Below, piece after piece: positions 43,363 to 51,644 of a stretch of DNA of 57,021 nt. A program made the translations under genes and the position numbers. Source of the stretch: Myxococcales bacterium (GTDB taxonomy: Bacteria; Myxococcota; Myxococcia; Myxococcales; Myxococcaceae); NCBI GenBank assembly GCA_030681895.1, contig JAUXRI010000161.1:1-57021 (forward strand). Direction: 5' to 3'. How positions within the stretch are numbered: the stretch's first letter is position 1; every line of letters begins with the position of its first letter. The notes beneath the pieces were generated by a model. That model was given only the letters and a program-made list of their open reading frames with translations. It was not told where the DNA came from and did no database searches.

Positions 43363-46300
43363 ATGAAGGCCAAACTTTTTCTGCTCTTTGTCGTCGCCTT
43401 GACCGGCTGCCCCACCACCACGCCTCCTGTCGACTGCGCGACGAAGTGCGGCTCGGTGGCAATGCCTGTCTCTGTCTGTGTCGACGGCCGAACCGTCCGC
43501 GATTTTGCGCTCGGCCTCGGCGATTGCAGTGAGACCTGCACCTTCGTGCCGCTCGATCGCGCCTGCCCAGGCAGCTGCACGCAAGGCCGGTGTGTCGACG
43601 AGCTCACGCCGACTGACGCCGGTGTCGAGCCCGACGCGGGCACTTCGACCGACGCTGGCGTGGAGCACGACGCAGGAACCATCGACGACGGCGGCGTGAA
43701 CGCGTGCATGAACGTCACCTGTGCTGCGCCTCCGACGAGCACGTGCCTCGACGCCACGCGCCTTCGCATCTTCGACGCGCGCGGAGTCTGCGCTCAGGGC
43801 CAGTGCCTCTACGGCTCACGAGAAGAGCTCTGCACCGCCGGCTGCGCGAACGACGCCTGTCAGAACAACCCGTGCCAGGGCATCACCTGCAGCACGCCGC
43901 CCGTCGCGGTCTGCACCGACGCCGCCACGCTCAAGTCGTTCGCGCCGATGGGCACCTGCAACAACGGCAGCTGCCGCTACGCCGAGACGCTCACCACCTG
44001 CCAGTTCGGCTGTACGAACGGGCGCTGCACCAACGATCCCTGCGCGGGCGTGTCGTGCGGCCAGCCACCTGCACCCTTCTGCTCGAACGCGACGACACTG
44101 CGCACGTTCTCGACGCAGGGCGTCTGCGCCTCGGGCAGCTGTCTCTACACGCCCTCCGACACCACCTGCCGCTTCGGCTGCGTGAACGGCCGCTGCACCA
44201 ACGACCCCTGTCAGGGCGTGACCTGCTCCACCCCGCCGGCGAGCGCGTGCGTGAACGGCTCCACGTTGCGCACGTTCACCGCCGCCGGCGTCTGCTCGGG
44301 AGGCAGCTGCCTCTACAGCCCCGTCGACAGCACCTGTCAGTTCGGCTGCGCGGCAGGCTCGTGCGTCGGCAACCCGTGTCAGGGCGTCACGTGTAGCCAG
44401 CCGCCCGCGGCGACGTGCATGAACCCGACGACGCTGCGCACGTTCTCGACGTCAGGCACCTGCTCCAACGGCGCGTGCAGCTACGCCTCGGCCGACGCCG
44501 CGTGCCCCTTCGGCTGCGCGAACGGCTCCTGCACCGGCAACCCGTGCCAGGGCGTCACCTGCAACGCCCCTCCCGCGAACGCCTGCCTCAACGCGACGAC
44601 GCTGCGCACCTTCAACGCGTCTGGCTCCTGCTCTGGTGGCGCGTGCAGCTACACGTCCCAGGACACCACCTGTGGGTTCGGCTGCGCGAACGGCGCGTGC
44701 ACCGGCAACCCGTGCCAGGGCGTCACCTGCAACCAGCCTCCCGCGTCGACGTGCGTGAACCCGACGACGCTGCGCTCGTTCTCGCCAGGCGGCACCTGCT
44801 CCGGCGGCTCGTGTAGCTACACCGCGGCGGAGTCGACCTGCCCCTTCGGCTGCTCGAACGGCGCCTGCACGGGCAACCCCTGTCAGGGCGTCACCTGCGG
44901 CATGCCGCCAGCCTCGACGTGCCTGACGCCCACCACGCTGCGCAGCTTCTCGTCGATGGGCACCTGTGCGGGCGGCGCGTGCAGCTACACCCCGGCCGAC
45001 ACCACCTGCCCCTTCGGCTGCGCGAACGGCTCGTGCGTCAATGATCCCTGCGCCGGCGTGTCGTGCACGATGCCGCCAGCCCGCACCTGCCTGACGCCCA
45101 CCACGCTGCGGAGCTTCGCCCCCACGGGCACCTGCTCCGGCGGCGGCTGCAGCTACACGCCGTCGGACATGACGTGCGGCTTCGGCTGCGCCAACGGGGC
45201 GTGCGCGAACGACCCCTGTGCTGGCGTCACCTGCACCACGCCTCCCGCCACCACCTGCGTCGGCAGCGCGGTTCGGACGTACTCGACGAGCGGCACCTGT
45301 ACGAACGGCACCTGCGGCTACACCTTCAGCGACACCGCGTGCCCCGGAGGCTGCGCGAACGGCGCGTGTCAGGCGCCCACCTGCGGCGGCGCGACGTGCA
45401 ACACGCCGCCGGCATCGACGTGCCTCAACGCGAATCGCCTCCGCACCGCCTTCCCGCTCGGCACGTGCACCAACAGCACCTGCGGCTACACCCAGTACGA
45501 GGTGCTCTGCAGCCAGGGCTGCATCAACGGCGCGTGCATCGCAGGCTCGTGGACGGTGGAGTTCATGCCGCAGGCGAGTCCGCCGGTGCTGATTACGAGC
45601 GAGACCATCTTCGACGCGACTGGCGAGCCGATTCAGGTGGGCTGCGAGCAGGACGGCTCGTTCGGGAGCGGCAGCAACGGCACCGTTCGTTTCCGTCGCC
45701 GCACGCTCTCGGGGTGGCTCGAAGAGACGATCGATGTCGGCATGGGCGCGTCCTGCCAGGCGCGCGTGACGCTCGACGGCAACGGTGAGCCGCTCGTCGC
45801 CTGGTACGACAGCGTCAACAACGACCTGCGGTTTGCGCGGCGCAACGGCGGCACCTGGGCGCCCAAGGAGCTCATCTCGACGAACGGCGGCAACGGGCTC
45901 TCGATCGTGATGGGGTCTGCGGGCCAACCGTGGGTCAGCTACGGCGGCACCACGGTGCAGCTCGGCATCCGCGCAGCCGATGGCTCGTGGACGAGTGAGC
46001 AGGTCTCTGCCAGCGGCGCCACCACGACGGCGCTCCGGGTCGTCGGGAGCACGCCCTGGATCCTCTCGAACGCGAACCTGTTCGAGGTCGCCACGAAGAG
46101 CGGCAGCACGTGGGCCAGCTCGCCCTTCACCTCCGCGACCGGGTACTCGGGTACGCCCTTCGGCATGAAGGCAGACTCCTTCACCGTCGTCGGTGGCGTG
46201 CCCCGCGCGATGATCACCGACGGCAATGGTTGGGTGTGGCGGTCGCTGATCAGCGGCCAGCTGTACAGCGAGCCGATCGGCGACGAGCCGTTGGCCACGC

Positions 46301-47556
46301 GCACGGGTCCGGTGCCTGCCATCTGGGTCTCGAGGCCGCTGAGCGGCGGCGGGCAGACCATCATGATCCGCGTTCGGCAGAATGACGCGTGGCCCGACAG
46401 CGTCACGCCGGTCCCGTACAGCACTCAGATCTTCCGCGTCGCCTCGTACTCGGGAGCGAACGGCCGCCACGTGCTGATCGACGCCACCGGCCGGCGGCTC
46501 TCGTCGCCTCCGACGTGCACGCCGATGTGCAGCGGAAGAACGTGTGGAGACGACGGCTGCGGTGGCTCGTGCGGCACCTGCGCGAGTGGCTTCTGCGCCG
46601 CCAGCGGCACCTGCTCGCCGCTGCGTTCGCAACTGCTGACCGGGATGGCGCCCTCGAGCGCGGGCATCGCGTCGGGCGCCACGAGCGTTCACGTGCTCGA
46701 GACACCGTCGACCTATGGCCTCGCCTGGCGATCCCTGGTCTCTGGCGTCTTCACCCCGGCCTCGACCGTCGCCCTGGGAACCTACGGCCTCGTCAGCACG
46801 CGGTTCGACGTGTTGAACGATCAGCCAGCGGCCTTCACCCGGAATTCGAACCTGTCGACCGCGCTCCCCCTCCGTCGCAGCGCAGCAGGGGTCTGGTCGA
46901 CCGGCGTCGCGACACCTCAGACGTATTACGGGGGCTACCGCTACGACGCCGCTGGCAACGCGTACATGATCCGCTGCACGACGTACCAGGCGTACGTCTC
47001 GACGCTCCCCGCTGCAGGCACCGCGTGGACGGCTGAGACGTCGATGTTCACGTTCACGGCAACGGGCCCCTACGCAGGCTGCACCGACGTGGGCGTGACG
47101 CCGACCGGGACGATCTACGTCGTCTACGACGGGCGCCTGTACTCGAACGCGCCGGGGTTCACGCCGCAGGTCGTGCCGCACGCCGCGCGAATGGGCGTCG
47201 ATGCGCAGGGCAACCTGCACATGGTGAGCACGACCGGCAGCCACGTGTGGCGCGCCGCGACCAACAGCCTCGAGACCGACAACGCGCCGCCGGGAGTCGT
47301 CATCACCGATCTCCTCGTCACGGGCGATCGCCTCGGCCAGACGGCGGCAGTCTTCACGAACGCCTCAGGCCTCGTGCTCGCGCGGCGCACGGGCACCGGG
47401 ACCTGGTCGACGGAGCAACTGCCGGCGAGCAACGTCACGACTGCTCCACAGATCACCAACGGCTCGACGACCAACCGGGGCGTGGCGTTCGACGTCAGCA
47501 ACACCCCGCACGTGCTCTTCAACGATCGCGGCGCCTGGCGGCACGTGACGAAGTGA
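43363..47556 (+). CDS. Giant lipoprotein with eleven eight-cysteine repeats and a propeller-like C-terminal half
   Basis: A 1397-residue surface lipoprotein (lipobox LTGC, Cys near 16). A divergent cysteine-rich unit (about 24-78) and a DAG linker (about 85-110) are followed by eleven tandem units of about 56 residues (about 113-726), each with cysteines spaced C-x4-C-x7-C-x14-C-x4-C-x8-C-x3-C-x4-C (last two units slightly altered). Residues about 730-1040 are beta-rich with Trp-type propeller motifs; a CxPxCxGRxCGDDGCGG segment near 1050 links to a second beta-rich part (about 1085-1397). A GGGCAGGAACC context gives a weak AGGA ribosome-binding site. It may act as a long disulfide-rigid stalk; function unknown. 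Confidence 0.9.
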   Translation: MKAKLFLLFVVALTGCPTTTPPVDCATKCGSVAMPVSVCVDGRTVRDFALGLGDCSETCTFVPLDRACPGSCTQGRCVDELTPTDAGVEPDAGTSTDAGVEHDAGTIDDGGVNACMNVTCAAPPTSTCLDATRLRIFDARGVCAQGQCLYGSREELCTAGCANDACQNNPCQGITCSTPPVAVCTDAATLKSFAPMGTCNNGSCRYAETLTTCQFGCTNGRCTNDPCAGVSCGQPPAPFCSNATTLRTFSTQGVCASGSCLYTPSDTTCRFGCVNGRCTNDPCQGVTCSTPPASACVNGSTLRTFTAAGVCSGGSCLYSPVDSTCQFGCAAGSCVGNPCQGVTCSQPPAATCMNPTTLRTFSTSGTCSNGACSYASADAACPFGCANGSCTGNPCQGVTCNAPPANACLNATTLRTFNASGSCSGGACSYTSQDTTCGFGCANGACTGNPCQGVTCNQPPASTCVNPTTLRSFSPGGTCSGGSCSYTAAESTCPFGCSNGACTGNPCQGVTCGMPPASTCLTPTTLRSFSSMGTCAGGACSYTPADTTCPFGCANGSCVNDPCAGVSCTMPPARTCLTPTTLRSFAPTGTCSGGGCSYTPSDMTCGFGCANGACANDPCAGVTCTTPPATTCVGSAVRTYSTSGTCTNGTCGYTFSDTACPGGCANGACQAPTCGGATCNTPPASTCLNANRLRTAFPLGTCTNSTCGYTQYEVLCSQGCINGACIAGSWTVEFMPQASPPVLITSETIFDATGEPIQVGCEQDGSFGSGSNGTVRFRRRTLSGWLEETIDVGMGASCQARVTLDGNGEPLVAWYDSVNNDLRFARRNGGTWAPKELISTNGGNGLSIVMGSAGQPWVSYGGTTVQLGIRAADGSWTSEQVSASGATTTALRVVGSTPWILSNANLFEVATKSGSTWASSPFTSATGYSGTPFGMKADSFTVVGGVPRAMITDGNGWVWRSLISGQLYSEPIGDEPLATRTGPVPAIWVSRPLSGGGQTIMIRVRQNDAWPDSVTPVPYSTQIFRVASYSGANGRHVLIDATGRRLSSPPTCTPMCSGRTCGDDGCGGSCGTCASGFCAASGTCSPLRSQLLTGMAPSSAGIASGATSVHVLETPSTYGLAWRSLVSGVFTPASTVALGTYGLVSTRFDVLNDQPAAFTRNSNLSTALPLRRSAAGVWSTGVATPQTYYGGYRYDAAGNAYMIRCTTYQAYVSTLPAAGTAWTAETSMFTFTATGPYAGCTDVGVTPTGTIYVVYDGRLYSNAPGFTPQVVPHAARMGVDAQGNLHMVSTTGSHVWRAATNSLETDNAPPGVVITDLLVTGDRLGQTAAVFTNASGLVLARRTGTGTWSTEQLPASNVTTAPQITNGSTTNRGVAFDVSNTPHVLFNDRGAWRHVTK
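43699..45543 (+). repeat. Eleven tandem 168-base coding repeats
   Basis: Each unit encodes about 56 residues beginning (N/D)PC-(Q/A)-G-V-(T/S)-C. Units 5-8 are most alike, outer units more diverged, which suggests growth from the middle by recombination. Confidence 0.9.
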
Positions 47557-47563
47557 ACACGAC

Positions 47564-47595
47564 GACGGGAGGCGCCTTCGACTGCGCCTCCCGTC
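47564..47595. terminator. Hairpin between convergent genes
   Basis: GACGGGAGGCGC (47564-47575) pairs over all 12 bases with GCGCCTCCCGTC (47584-47595), loop of eight bases. T-runs are weak (TTCCT on the plus strand), so it may end transcription in both directions less efficiently. Confidence 0.65.
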
Positions 47596-47598
47596 TTC

Positions 47599-48717
47599 CT
47601 ACTTGCTGGTGTTGAGCTGCAGCGTCGGCAGGCCACCCTCACCCATCACGACGTGCACGTGACCGACCTTGCCCGCCAGCTCGGTGTACGCCTCGAGCTC
47701 CTTGAGGCGAATGAGCAGCGGGTTCTCGGCGAGCACCTTCGCGGTCTGCGCCATCGACCGGGTGGCCTGGGTCTCCTCACGGCGGAGGATGACGTTGGCC
47801 TCGGCCTCCTTCTGCGCCTGAATGACCTTGTTCAGCAGGTCCTTCATCTCGCCCGGCAGCACGACGTCCTTTACGCCGAGCTCGAGCAGCTCGAGACCGA
47901 CCGCCTCGGCGCGCGCCACGACTGCCGGCGTCATCTGCTTCGCCAGCTCGTCACGCGCTGCGAGCAGCTCGTCGAGGGTCTTCATGGTGATCGCGTCACG
48001 AGCCGCCAGCTGCATCGCCAGGTAGACGACGTCGTCCGGGTTGCGGGCGACGACGGCGAGGCGACGCGGGTCCTTCACGCGGAACGAGGCCGAGACGTTG
48101 AGCCGCAGGGTGACACGGTCCTTCGTCATGACCTCCTGCCCGGTGACGTGGAGCTGACGCTCCTTCAGATCGATCGCGGTGAACTGCACGGTGCGCTGGG
48201 TGTTCCAGGCCGCGTAGCGACCTGCCGGGAGCACGGCGTCGAGCTGACCGTCGACCCACCGGAGCGCGACCGAGCCTTCGTGCGCGACGAGCTCGACGTA
48301 GTCCTTCGCCTTCGCGAGGGCCGCCACGTCGGGCGCGAGCACCTTCGCCTCGACCGCCGAGGTGTCGAAGACGTCGACCTGCACCAGGTCCTTCACCTCG
48401 CGGGTCTTCCGATCGACGAGGCGATCGACCGTCCACACCTGGTGCACGCCCGCGCCCAGCCAGAGCACCGGCTTGCCACGACGCGAGATCAACGCGCGCT
48501 GGTGCGGCTCGAGCGAGATGACGCGCAGCTCGTTCGCCGGCACGAGGGCGAGGCGCTGCTCGTCGAGCTCCGCGGTGAGGCTGGTCACGCTGAGCTTCTC
48601 GATGCGCACCGGCTTGAACCACGCGGTCACGCGGTGAACGCCCGGGCCGAGGTAGCGAACCGGCTTGCCGTCGATCACCACGAACGCACGCTCGTGGACC
48701 ATCACTTCGATCTTCAT
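47599..48717 (-). CDS. Slipin/SPFH-domain protein without membrane anchor
   Basis: A 372-residue stomatin/slipin-type protein. The SPFH core (about 185-330) has VTGQEVMTKDRVTLRLNV, then AARDAITMKTLDELLAARDE, the classic slipin helix, followed by a coiled region (QAQKEAEANVILRREETQATR). The N-terminal 180 residues hold three related short beta units (GPGVHRV, GAGVHQVW, PAGRYAAW), as in long slipins. There is no N-terminal hydrophobic helix, unlike typical slipins. A strong ribosome-binding site AAGGAGG (48723-48729) fixes ATG 48717. No NfeD-type gene is next to it. Confidence 0.88.
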   Translation of the reverse strand: MKIEVMVHERAFVVIDGKPVRYLGPGVHRVTAWFKPVRIEKLSVTSLTAELDEQRLALVPANELRVISLEPHQRALISRRGKPVLWLGAGVHQVWTVDRLVDRKTREVKDLVQVDVFDTSAVEAKVLAPDVAALAKAKDYVELVAHEGSVALRWVDGQLDAVLPAGRYAAWNTQRTVQFTAIDLKERQLHVTGQEVMTKDRVTLRLNVSASFRVKDPRRLAVVARNPDDVVYLAMQLAARDAITMKTLDELLAARDELAKQMTPAVVARAEAVGLELLELGVKDVVLPGEMKDLLNKVIQAQKEAEANVILRREETQATRSMAQTAKVLAENPLLIRLKELEAYTELAGKVGHVHVVMGEGGLPTLQLNTSK

Positions 48718-48779
48718 GTCGACCTCCTTCGTGGGAACTGCTGCCTCTCTCACGCAGCCCCGATGAAGGTCTGACGTCG

Positions 48780-49319
48780 CTAGAAGGCCCAGCCGATGGC
48801 CGTGTGCGCGGCAGGCAGCACGCCGTGAATGCCGAACGACGGGCCGTACGAGAAATACGAGACGCCGAGGCCGCCCGAGAGCACCAGCCCGGGCCCGATG
48901 ATGCCCGTGTAGCCAGCGAGCACGCTCCCGTAGCCGCCTGGCCGCGTGCCTTCGGATGAGACGACCGCCGCGAGCACGCCACGGAGCATCAGCCACACGC
49001 CCTTCGGCGCTGCGCCCCACACGAAGCCGCGAACGCCGTGCTCGGCGCCGTAGCCCTTGTACGGACCTGCCGGCGTCCCGAAGACGCTGTCGAACAGACG
49101 CAGACTGGGGCCGACGTAGACCGAGACGTGCGGGCCGAGGGCTCGCTCCACCTGAACGTGCACGAAGCCGAGCATGACGGTGAGCGGGTCGACACTGATG
49201 GTCCATTGGGGCGCGGTCGGCGGTTCGGCGGCTGCACCTGTCGGCGCGGTCGGCGGCTCGGCGGCGGCACCTGTCGGCGCGGTCGACAGCAGAATCGCCA
49301 GCGAGATGGAGCAGCGCAT
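48780..49319 (-). CDS. Small exported outer-membrane-type protein
   Basis: A 179-residue protein with signal peptide (MRCSISLAILLSTAP), an exact repeat of the eleven-residue unit APTGAAAEPPT, and a Gly- and aromatic-rich beta pattern (VHVQVERALG, VYVGPSLRLFDS, LVLSGGLGVSYF) ending in ..HTAIGWAF. The terminal Phe is the typical end of outer-membrane barrels. Family not recognised. Confidence 0.72.
   Translation of the reverse strand: MRCSISLAILLSTAPTGAAAEPPTAPTGAAAEPPTAPQWTISVDPLTVMLGFVHVQVERALGPHVSVYVGPSLRLFDSVFGTPAGPYKGYGAEHGVRGFVWGAAPKGVWLMLRGVLAAVVSSEGTRPGGYGSVLAGYTGIIGPGLVLSGGLGVSYFSYGPSFGIHGVLPAAHTAIGWAF
49213..49278. repeat. Two tandem 33-base units
   Basis: 49213-49245 and 49246-49278 differ at two bases. 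They encode APTGAAAEPPT twice in the protein on the minus strand. Confidence 0.85.
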
Positions 49320-49785
49320 CAGCGGTCACTACCACGCGTGATGCGAACGTCCTCGAGCGACCGACGCGACCTTCCGGCGACCGGCCTCCGTGGGATGAGC
49401 TTCCGAGGCGCTGCGCGAACCGGCTGCAGGCGCGACCCGTGGTTGCGACGCGATCGAGAGCAGCCCTTCAGCCCGCCGAGCAGGTTGCTCCTCTTCTTGA
49501 GGAACTGCGCCGACGCGGTGGTTCGCACGCGACAAATAAAATGCCCTGCACGTTACGGGTCTCGCCGAGGTGCGCCGAGCCGACTTCGACTCGACACGCG
49601 TGAAGCCACGCACGTGAGAACGTCCACGTGGAGCGACGTGCCCGCTGCGAGGTGGCGCGGACCCGACGTGGGTGAACTCGCCAGACGGACGAGGTCGCTG
49701 ACGTCAAGCTGGCCTCCACCCGGGAGCGGGACGACCATCGCTCGGGCACCACCCTTCGGCTCGACCGGCTTCGCGCAGGGCATCC
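49320..49785. other. 466-base stretch without a convincing protein gene
   Basis: Open frames of 60-95 codons exist on the minus strand but overlap each other and one would run into the tRNA; none has a ribosome-binding site or family features. An AT-richer island (ACAAATAAAATG near 49530) stands out from the GC-rich surroundings. I see no complete RNA gene here. Confidence 0.55.
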
Positions 49786-49858
49786 CTGGGCCAGAAGGAT
49801 TCGAACCTTCGACTCGAGACCTCAAATCTCGCGCTCTACCTGTCTGAGCTATGGACCA
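49786..49858 (-). tRNA. tRNA-like gene, anticodon TGA, short variable loop
   Basis: A 73-base cloverleaf: acceptor TGGTCCA/TGGCCCA (one T-C mismatch at the fourth pair), D arm GCTC-AGACAGGTA-GAGC, anticodon arm CGAGA-TTTGAGG-TCTCG, variable loop AGTC, T arm GAAGG-TTCGAAT-CCTTC, discriminator G, no CCA. TGA reads Ser codon UCA, but bacterial tRNA-Ser has a long variable arm, which is absent here. It may be a degenerate or foreign tRNA. Confidence 0.65.
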
Positions 49859-49985
49859 ACGACCAGCGTTTCAGGCTGGGAGTGTTTGCGTTTACCCTTC
49901 CGCCACGTCCGTTCCCGGACGGCTGGACTCGAACCAGCAGGCCCCGAAGAGGAGCCGAACACACGACCTTCACCTGCGAACGACG
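49859..49985 (-). other. Further tRNA-like arms upstream of the tRNA
   Basis: On the minus strand, starting from high coordinates: a hairpin GGCTCC-TCTTC-GGGGCC like a class II variable arm, a T arm GCTGG-TTCGAGT-CCAGC, then CGTCCG-GGAA-CGGACG, a Leu-like D region TGGCGGAAGGGTAAACGC, and an anticodon-type arm CCAGC-CTGAAAC-GCTGG (GAA). They do not combine into a normal tRNA in the given order. They look like decayed tRNA genes. Confidence 0.45.
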
Positions 49986-50120
49986 TGAACCACGGACATG
50001 ACGTCTCGAGCCCAGAGGACCCGCACGACGCCGTGGCTGTCTCGGTGACGGCGAAGGCGCGGACGCAACGCGGTGGGCCCTCCTGACGGGAGCGCGGGTG
50101 TGCTAGCGACGGTCGCGACG

Positions 50121-50765
50121 ATGACGAAGCCGCCCTTCATGCCGACGCACCAGCCGACCTCGTTCGCGAAGTCACTTGGCTACGCGTGGAGCGGGCTCAT
50201 TCACACCGTCGTGCACCAGCGCAACATGCGCATGCACATCATCGCCGGCATCCTCGTCGGGCTCGTCGGGAGCGCCGTGCAGCTGGGCTTGGCCGAGAAG
50301 GCGATTCTGATCTTCTGCGTCACGCTCATCTTCTTCGCCGAGATGCTCAACAGCGCGCTCGAGCAGTTGGTCGACCTCGCGATTCAGCAGTTCGACGAGA
50401 AGGCGAAGCTCACCAAGGACATCGCAGCCGCTGGCGTGCTCGTGCTCGCGATCGGCTCGATGGTGATCTTCGCGGCGATCCTGGTGCACGACGCCGAGGT
50501 GATCTTTCGCGACCTGAACGTCATTCAGCGGCAGGTGCTCTTCGGCGTTCCGCTCACGTTCCTCGGCGGCGCGCTCATGCACGAGTCGCGAAAGTCGAAG
50601 TGGCTCGACGCGCTGTTCTCGATCGCCGCCCTCGGCACCTGGGGCGCCACGACGTCGTGGACCGAGAGCTACGTGATGTCAGCGATGATGTTCGGGCTGC
50701 TCGTGGTGTGCATCGCGACGGCGATCGCGCGCCAGCGCCTTCGACGAGTGGGAGAAGCGCGATGA
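50121..50765 (+). CDS. Diacylglycerol/undecaprenol kinase (DgkA-like) with extra membrane helices
   Basis: A 214-residue membrane protein. Residues about 15-120 match prokaryotic DgkA: SFAKSLGYAWSGLIHTVVHQ, RNMRMHIIAGI and the active-site helix FFAEMLNSALEQLVDLAI, with AKLTKDIAAAGVLVLA after it. DgkA is normally about 120 residues; here three further hydrophobic stretches (about 135-205) follow. ATG 50121 is chosen; ATG 50139 is also possible, both before the first conserved helix. It probably phosphorylates diacylglycerol or undecaprenol in the inner membrane. Its stop overlaps the next start. Confidence 0.85.
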   Translation: MTKPPFMPTHQPTSFAKSLGYAWSGLIHTVVHQRNMRMHIIAGILVGLVGSAVQLGLAEKAILIFCVTLIFFAEMLNSALEQLVDLAIQQFDEKAKLTKDIAAAGVLVLAIGSMVIFAAILVHDAEVIFRDLNVIQRQVLFGVPLTFLGGALMHESRKSKWLDALFSIAALGTWGATTSWTESYVMSAMMFGLLVVCIATAIARQRLRRVGEAR

Positions 50766-51127
50766 TGAGATCTGTCGTGGTCGTCGTGGGCGCGCTGGGG
50801 CTGGCGTGTGCCGCGAAGGTGCGCGCAGATTTTCTGGAGCCCGTCTCGGGCCGCGAGTTCGCCGCTGACCAGTCGTTCTGCCTCCTGGTAAGATTTGGCT
50901 TCAACACGAGCGAGGCCACCTGTGCCGTCAGCGTCGATGGGGGGGTCGTCAGCCTCGAGACGTCTGCGACCTTTTTTTCCTCTGGCTGCCAACCCGGCGG
51001 CCTGAGGCCCGAGGCAACCTGCCAGGTCCCTCCTCTGGCGCCTGGCAGCTACAGGCTTGTCCCGTTCAATCAGATGCTGACAGTGGTCGTTGACGGCGGC
51101 GTAACCGGCTGCCGTTACTACCCCTGA
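50762..51127 (+). CDS. Small exported hypothetical protein
   Basis: A 121-residue protein with signal peptide (MMRSVVVVVGALGLACA, cleavage probably after VRA) and a beta-rich body with two to three disulfide-type cysteine pairs (SFCLLV, ATCAVS, SGCQPGG, ATCQVP, TGCRYYP). The ending -YRLVPFNQMLTVVVDG resembles an immunoglobulin-like strand pattern. The start overlaps the dgkA-like stop (ATGA). Function unknown. Confidence 0.75.
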   Translation: MMRSVVVVVGALGLACAAKVRADFLEPVSGREFAADQSFCLLVRFGFNTSEATCAVSVDGGVVSLETSATFFSSGCQPGGLRPEATCQVPPLAPGSYRLVPFNQMLTVVVDGGVTGCRYYP

Positions 51128-51142
51128 GCGCTGGCCACCCCG

Positions 51143-51170
51143 AAAAAAAAGCCCGGCATCAAGCCGGGCT
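51143..51170 (-). terminator. Rho-independent terminator of the 59-residue protein gene
   Basis: On the minus strand AGCCCGGC-TTGAT-GCCGGGCT is followed directly by TTTTTTTT. It lies 108 bases after the stop at 51278. On the plus strand the same hairpin lacks a T-run. Confidence 0.9.
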
Positions 51171-51174
51171 CCGC

Positions 51175-51198
51175 AACGGTCTTTTGTCCTGACCGTTT
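51175..51198 (+). terminator. Possible plus-strand terminator hairpin
   Basis: AACGGTC and GACCGTT pair around a nine-base loop and are followed by TT and pyrimidines. It could stop transcripts of the dgkA-like pair. It is weaker than its neighbour. Confidence 0.4.
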
Positions 51199-51277
51199 TC
51201 CCCCGAGAGGGCCCGCGCTTCCCGGAACCAGTCCGGAAATCGGGGTGCCTCTGAGGGCTATTCTTTTGTCGTCCCGC

Positions 51278-51457
51278 TCAGGCTTCGGCGCGGGGCTCAG
51301 CCTCAACTTCGGCCGGCTTCTGCTTCAAGTTCACCGTCACCTGATCAATCAGCTCAGTGGCGATGTCGAGGATCTGGTTCGGAGTGTAACCACCAGTCTG
51401 CAGCTGCGCAAAGAAGGCCTGCGCGAGTGCCTTGGTGTTCTTCTTATCGGTGCTCAT
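51278..51457 (-). CDS. 59-residue small conserved-looking protein
   Basis: A short gene: ATG 51457 to TGA 51278. GGAGGG (51464-51469) stands six bases before the start, and a classic terminator follows. The product begins MSTDKKNTKALAQAFFAQLQ, continues with TGGYTPNQILDIATELIDQV and ends in an acidic Ala/Glu tail. It looks helical, soluble and cytoplasmic, without cysteine. Its own ribosome-binding site and terminator make it a monocistronic gene. Family unknown to me. Confidence 0.82.
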   Translation of the reverse strand: MSTDKKNTKALAQAFFAQLQTGGYTPNQILDIATELIDQVTVNLKQKPAEVEAEPRAEA

Positions 51458-51581
51458 TGAAAACCCTCCGAGAAAGTCAGGTACCGAATCGATGGGGGGT
51501 GTTCTTCACCCCCTGTGCCACCGTTGTCCGTCAGTTTTCATCAACAGTTCCGGCATCTTTCAGGTGCCAGCGAACTCGAAC

Positions 51582-51644
51582 TGCGTAGCGCCGGTAGCAC
51601 CCTCAGGGGTTGCGCGGGGTGGCGTGCGTAGCTCCGGTAGCACC
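51582..51644. repeat. Pair of 20-base direct repeats upstream of the FAD dehydrogenase
   Basis: TGCGTAGCGCCGGTAGCACC (51582-51601) and TGCGTAGCTCCGGTAGCACC (51625-51644) differ at one base, with start points 43 bases apart (about four helical turns). They end 17 bases before the dehydrogenase start and could be an operator or part of the leader. Confidence 0.7.

Noticed and set aside
43699..45543. A CRISPR array because of the regular repeats
   Set aside because: The 168-base units are coding, diverged and without spacers; no cas genes are nearby.
44452..47244. A 930-codon minus-strand open frame opposite the giant lipoprotein
   Set aside because: It is Arg/Ala/Gly-rich, follows the repeats of the plus-strand gene base for base, and has no ribosome-binding site or domain. 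It is a shadow of GC-rich codon use.
49320..49613. Minus-strand frames of 69-95 codons as small genes
   Set aside because: They overlap each other in different frames, lack ribosome-binding sites and show Arg/Ser-rich shadow composition.
49859..49985. A circularly permuted tRNA-Leu or a permuted tmRNA
   Set aside because: The arms fit only with mismatches, no tag-peptide frame or joining signal is seen, and decayed tandem tRNAs explain it more simply.
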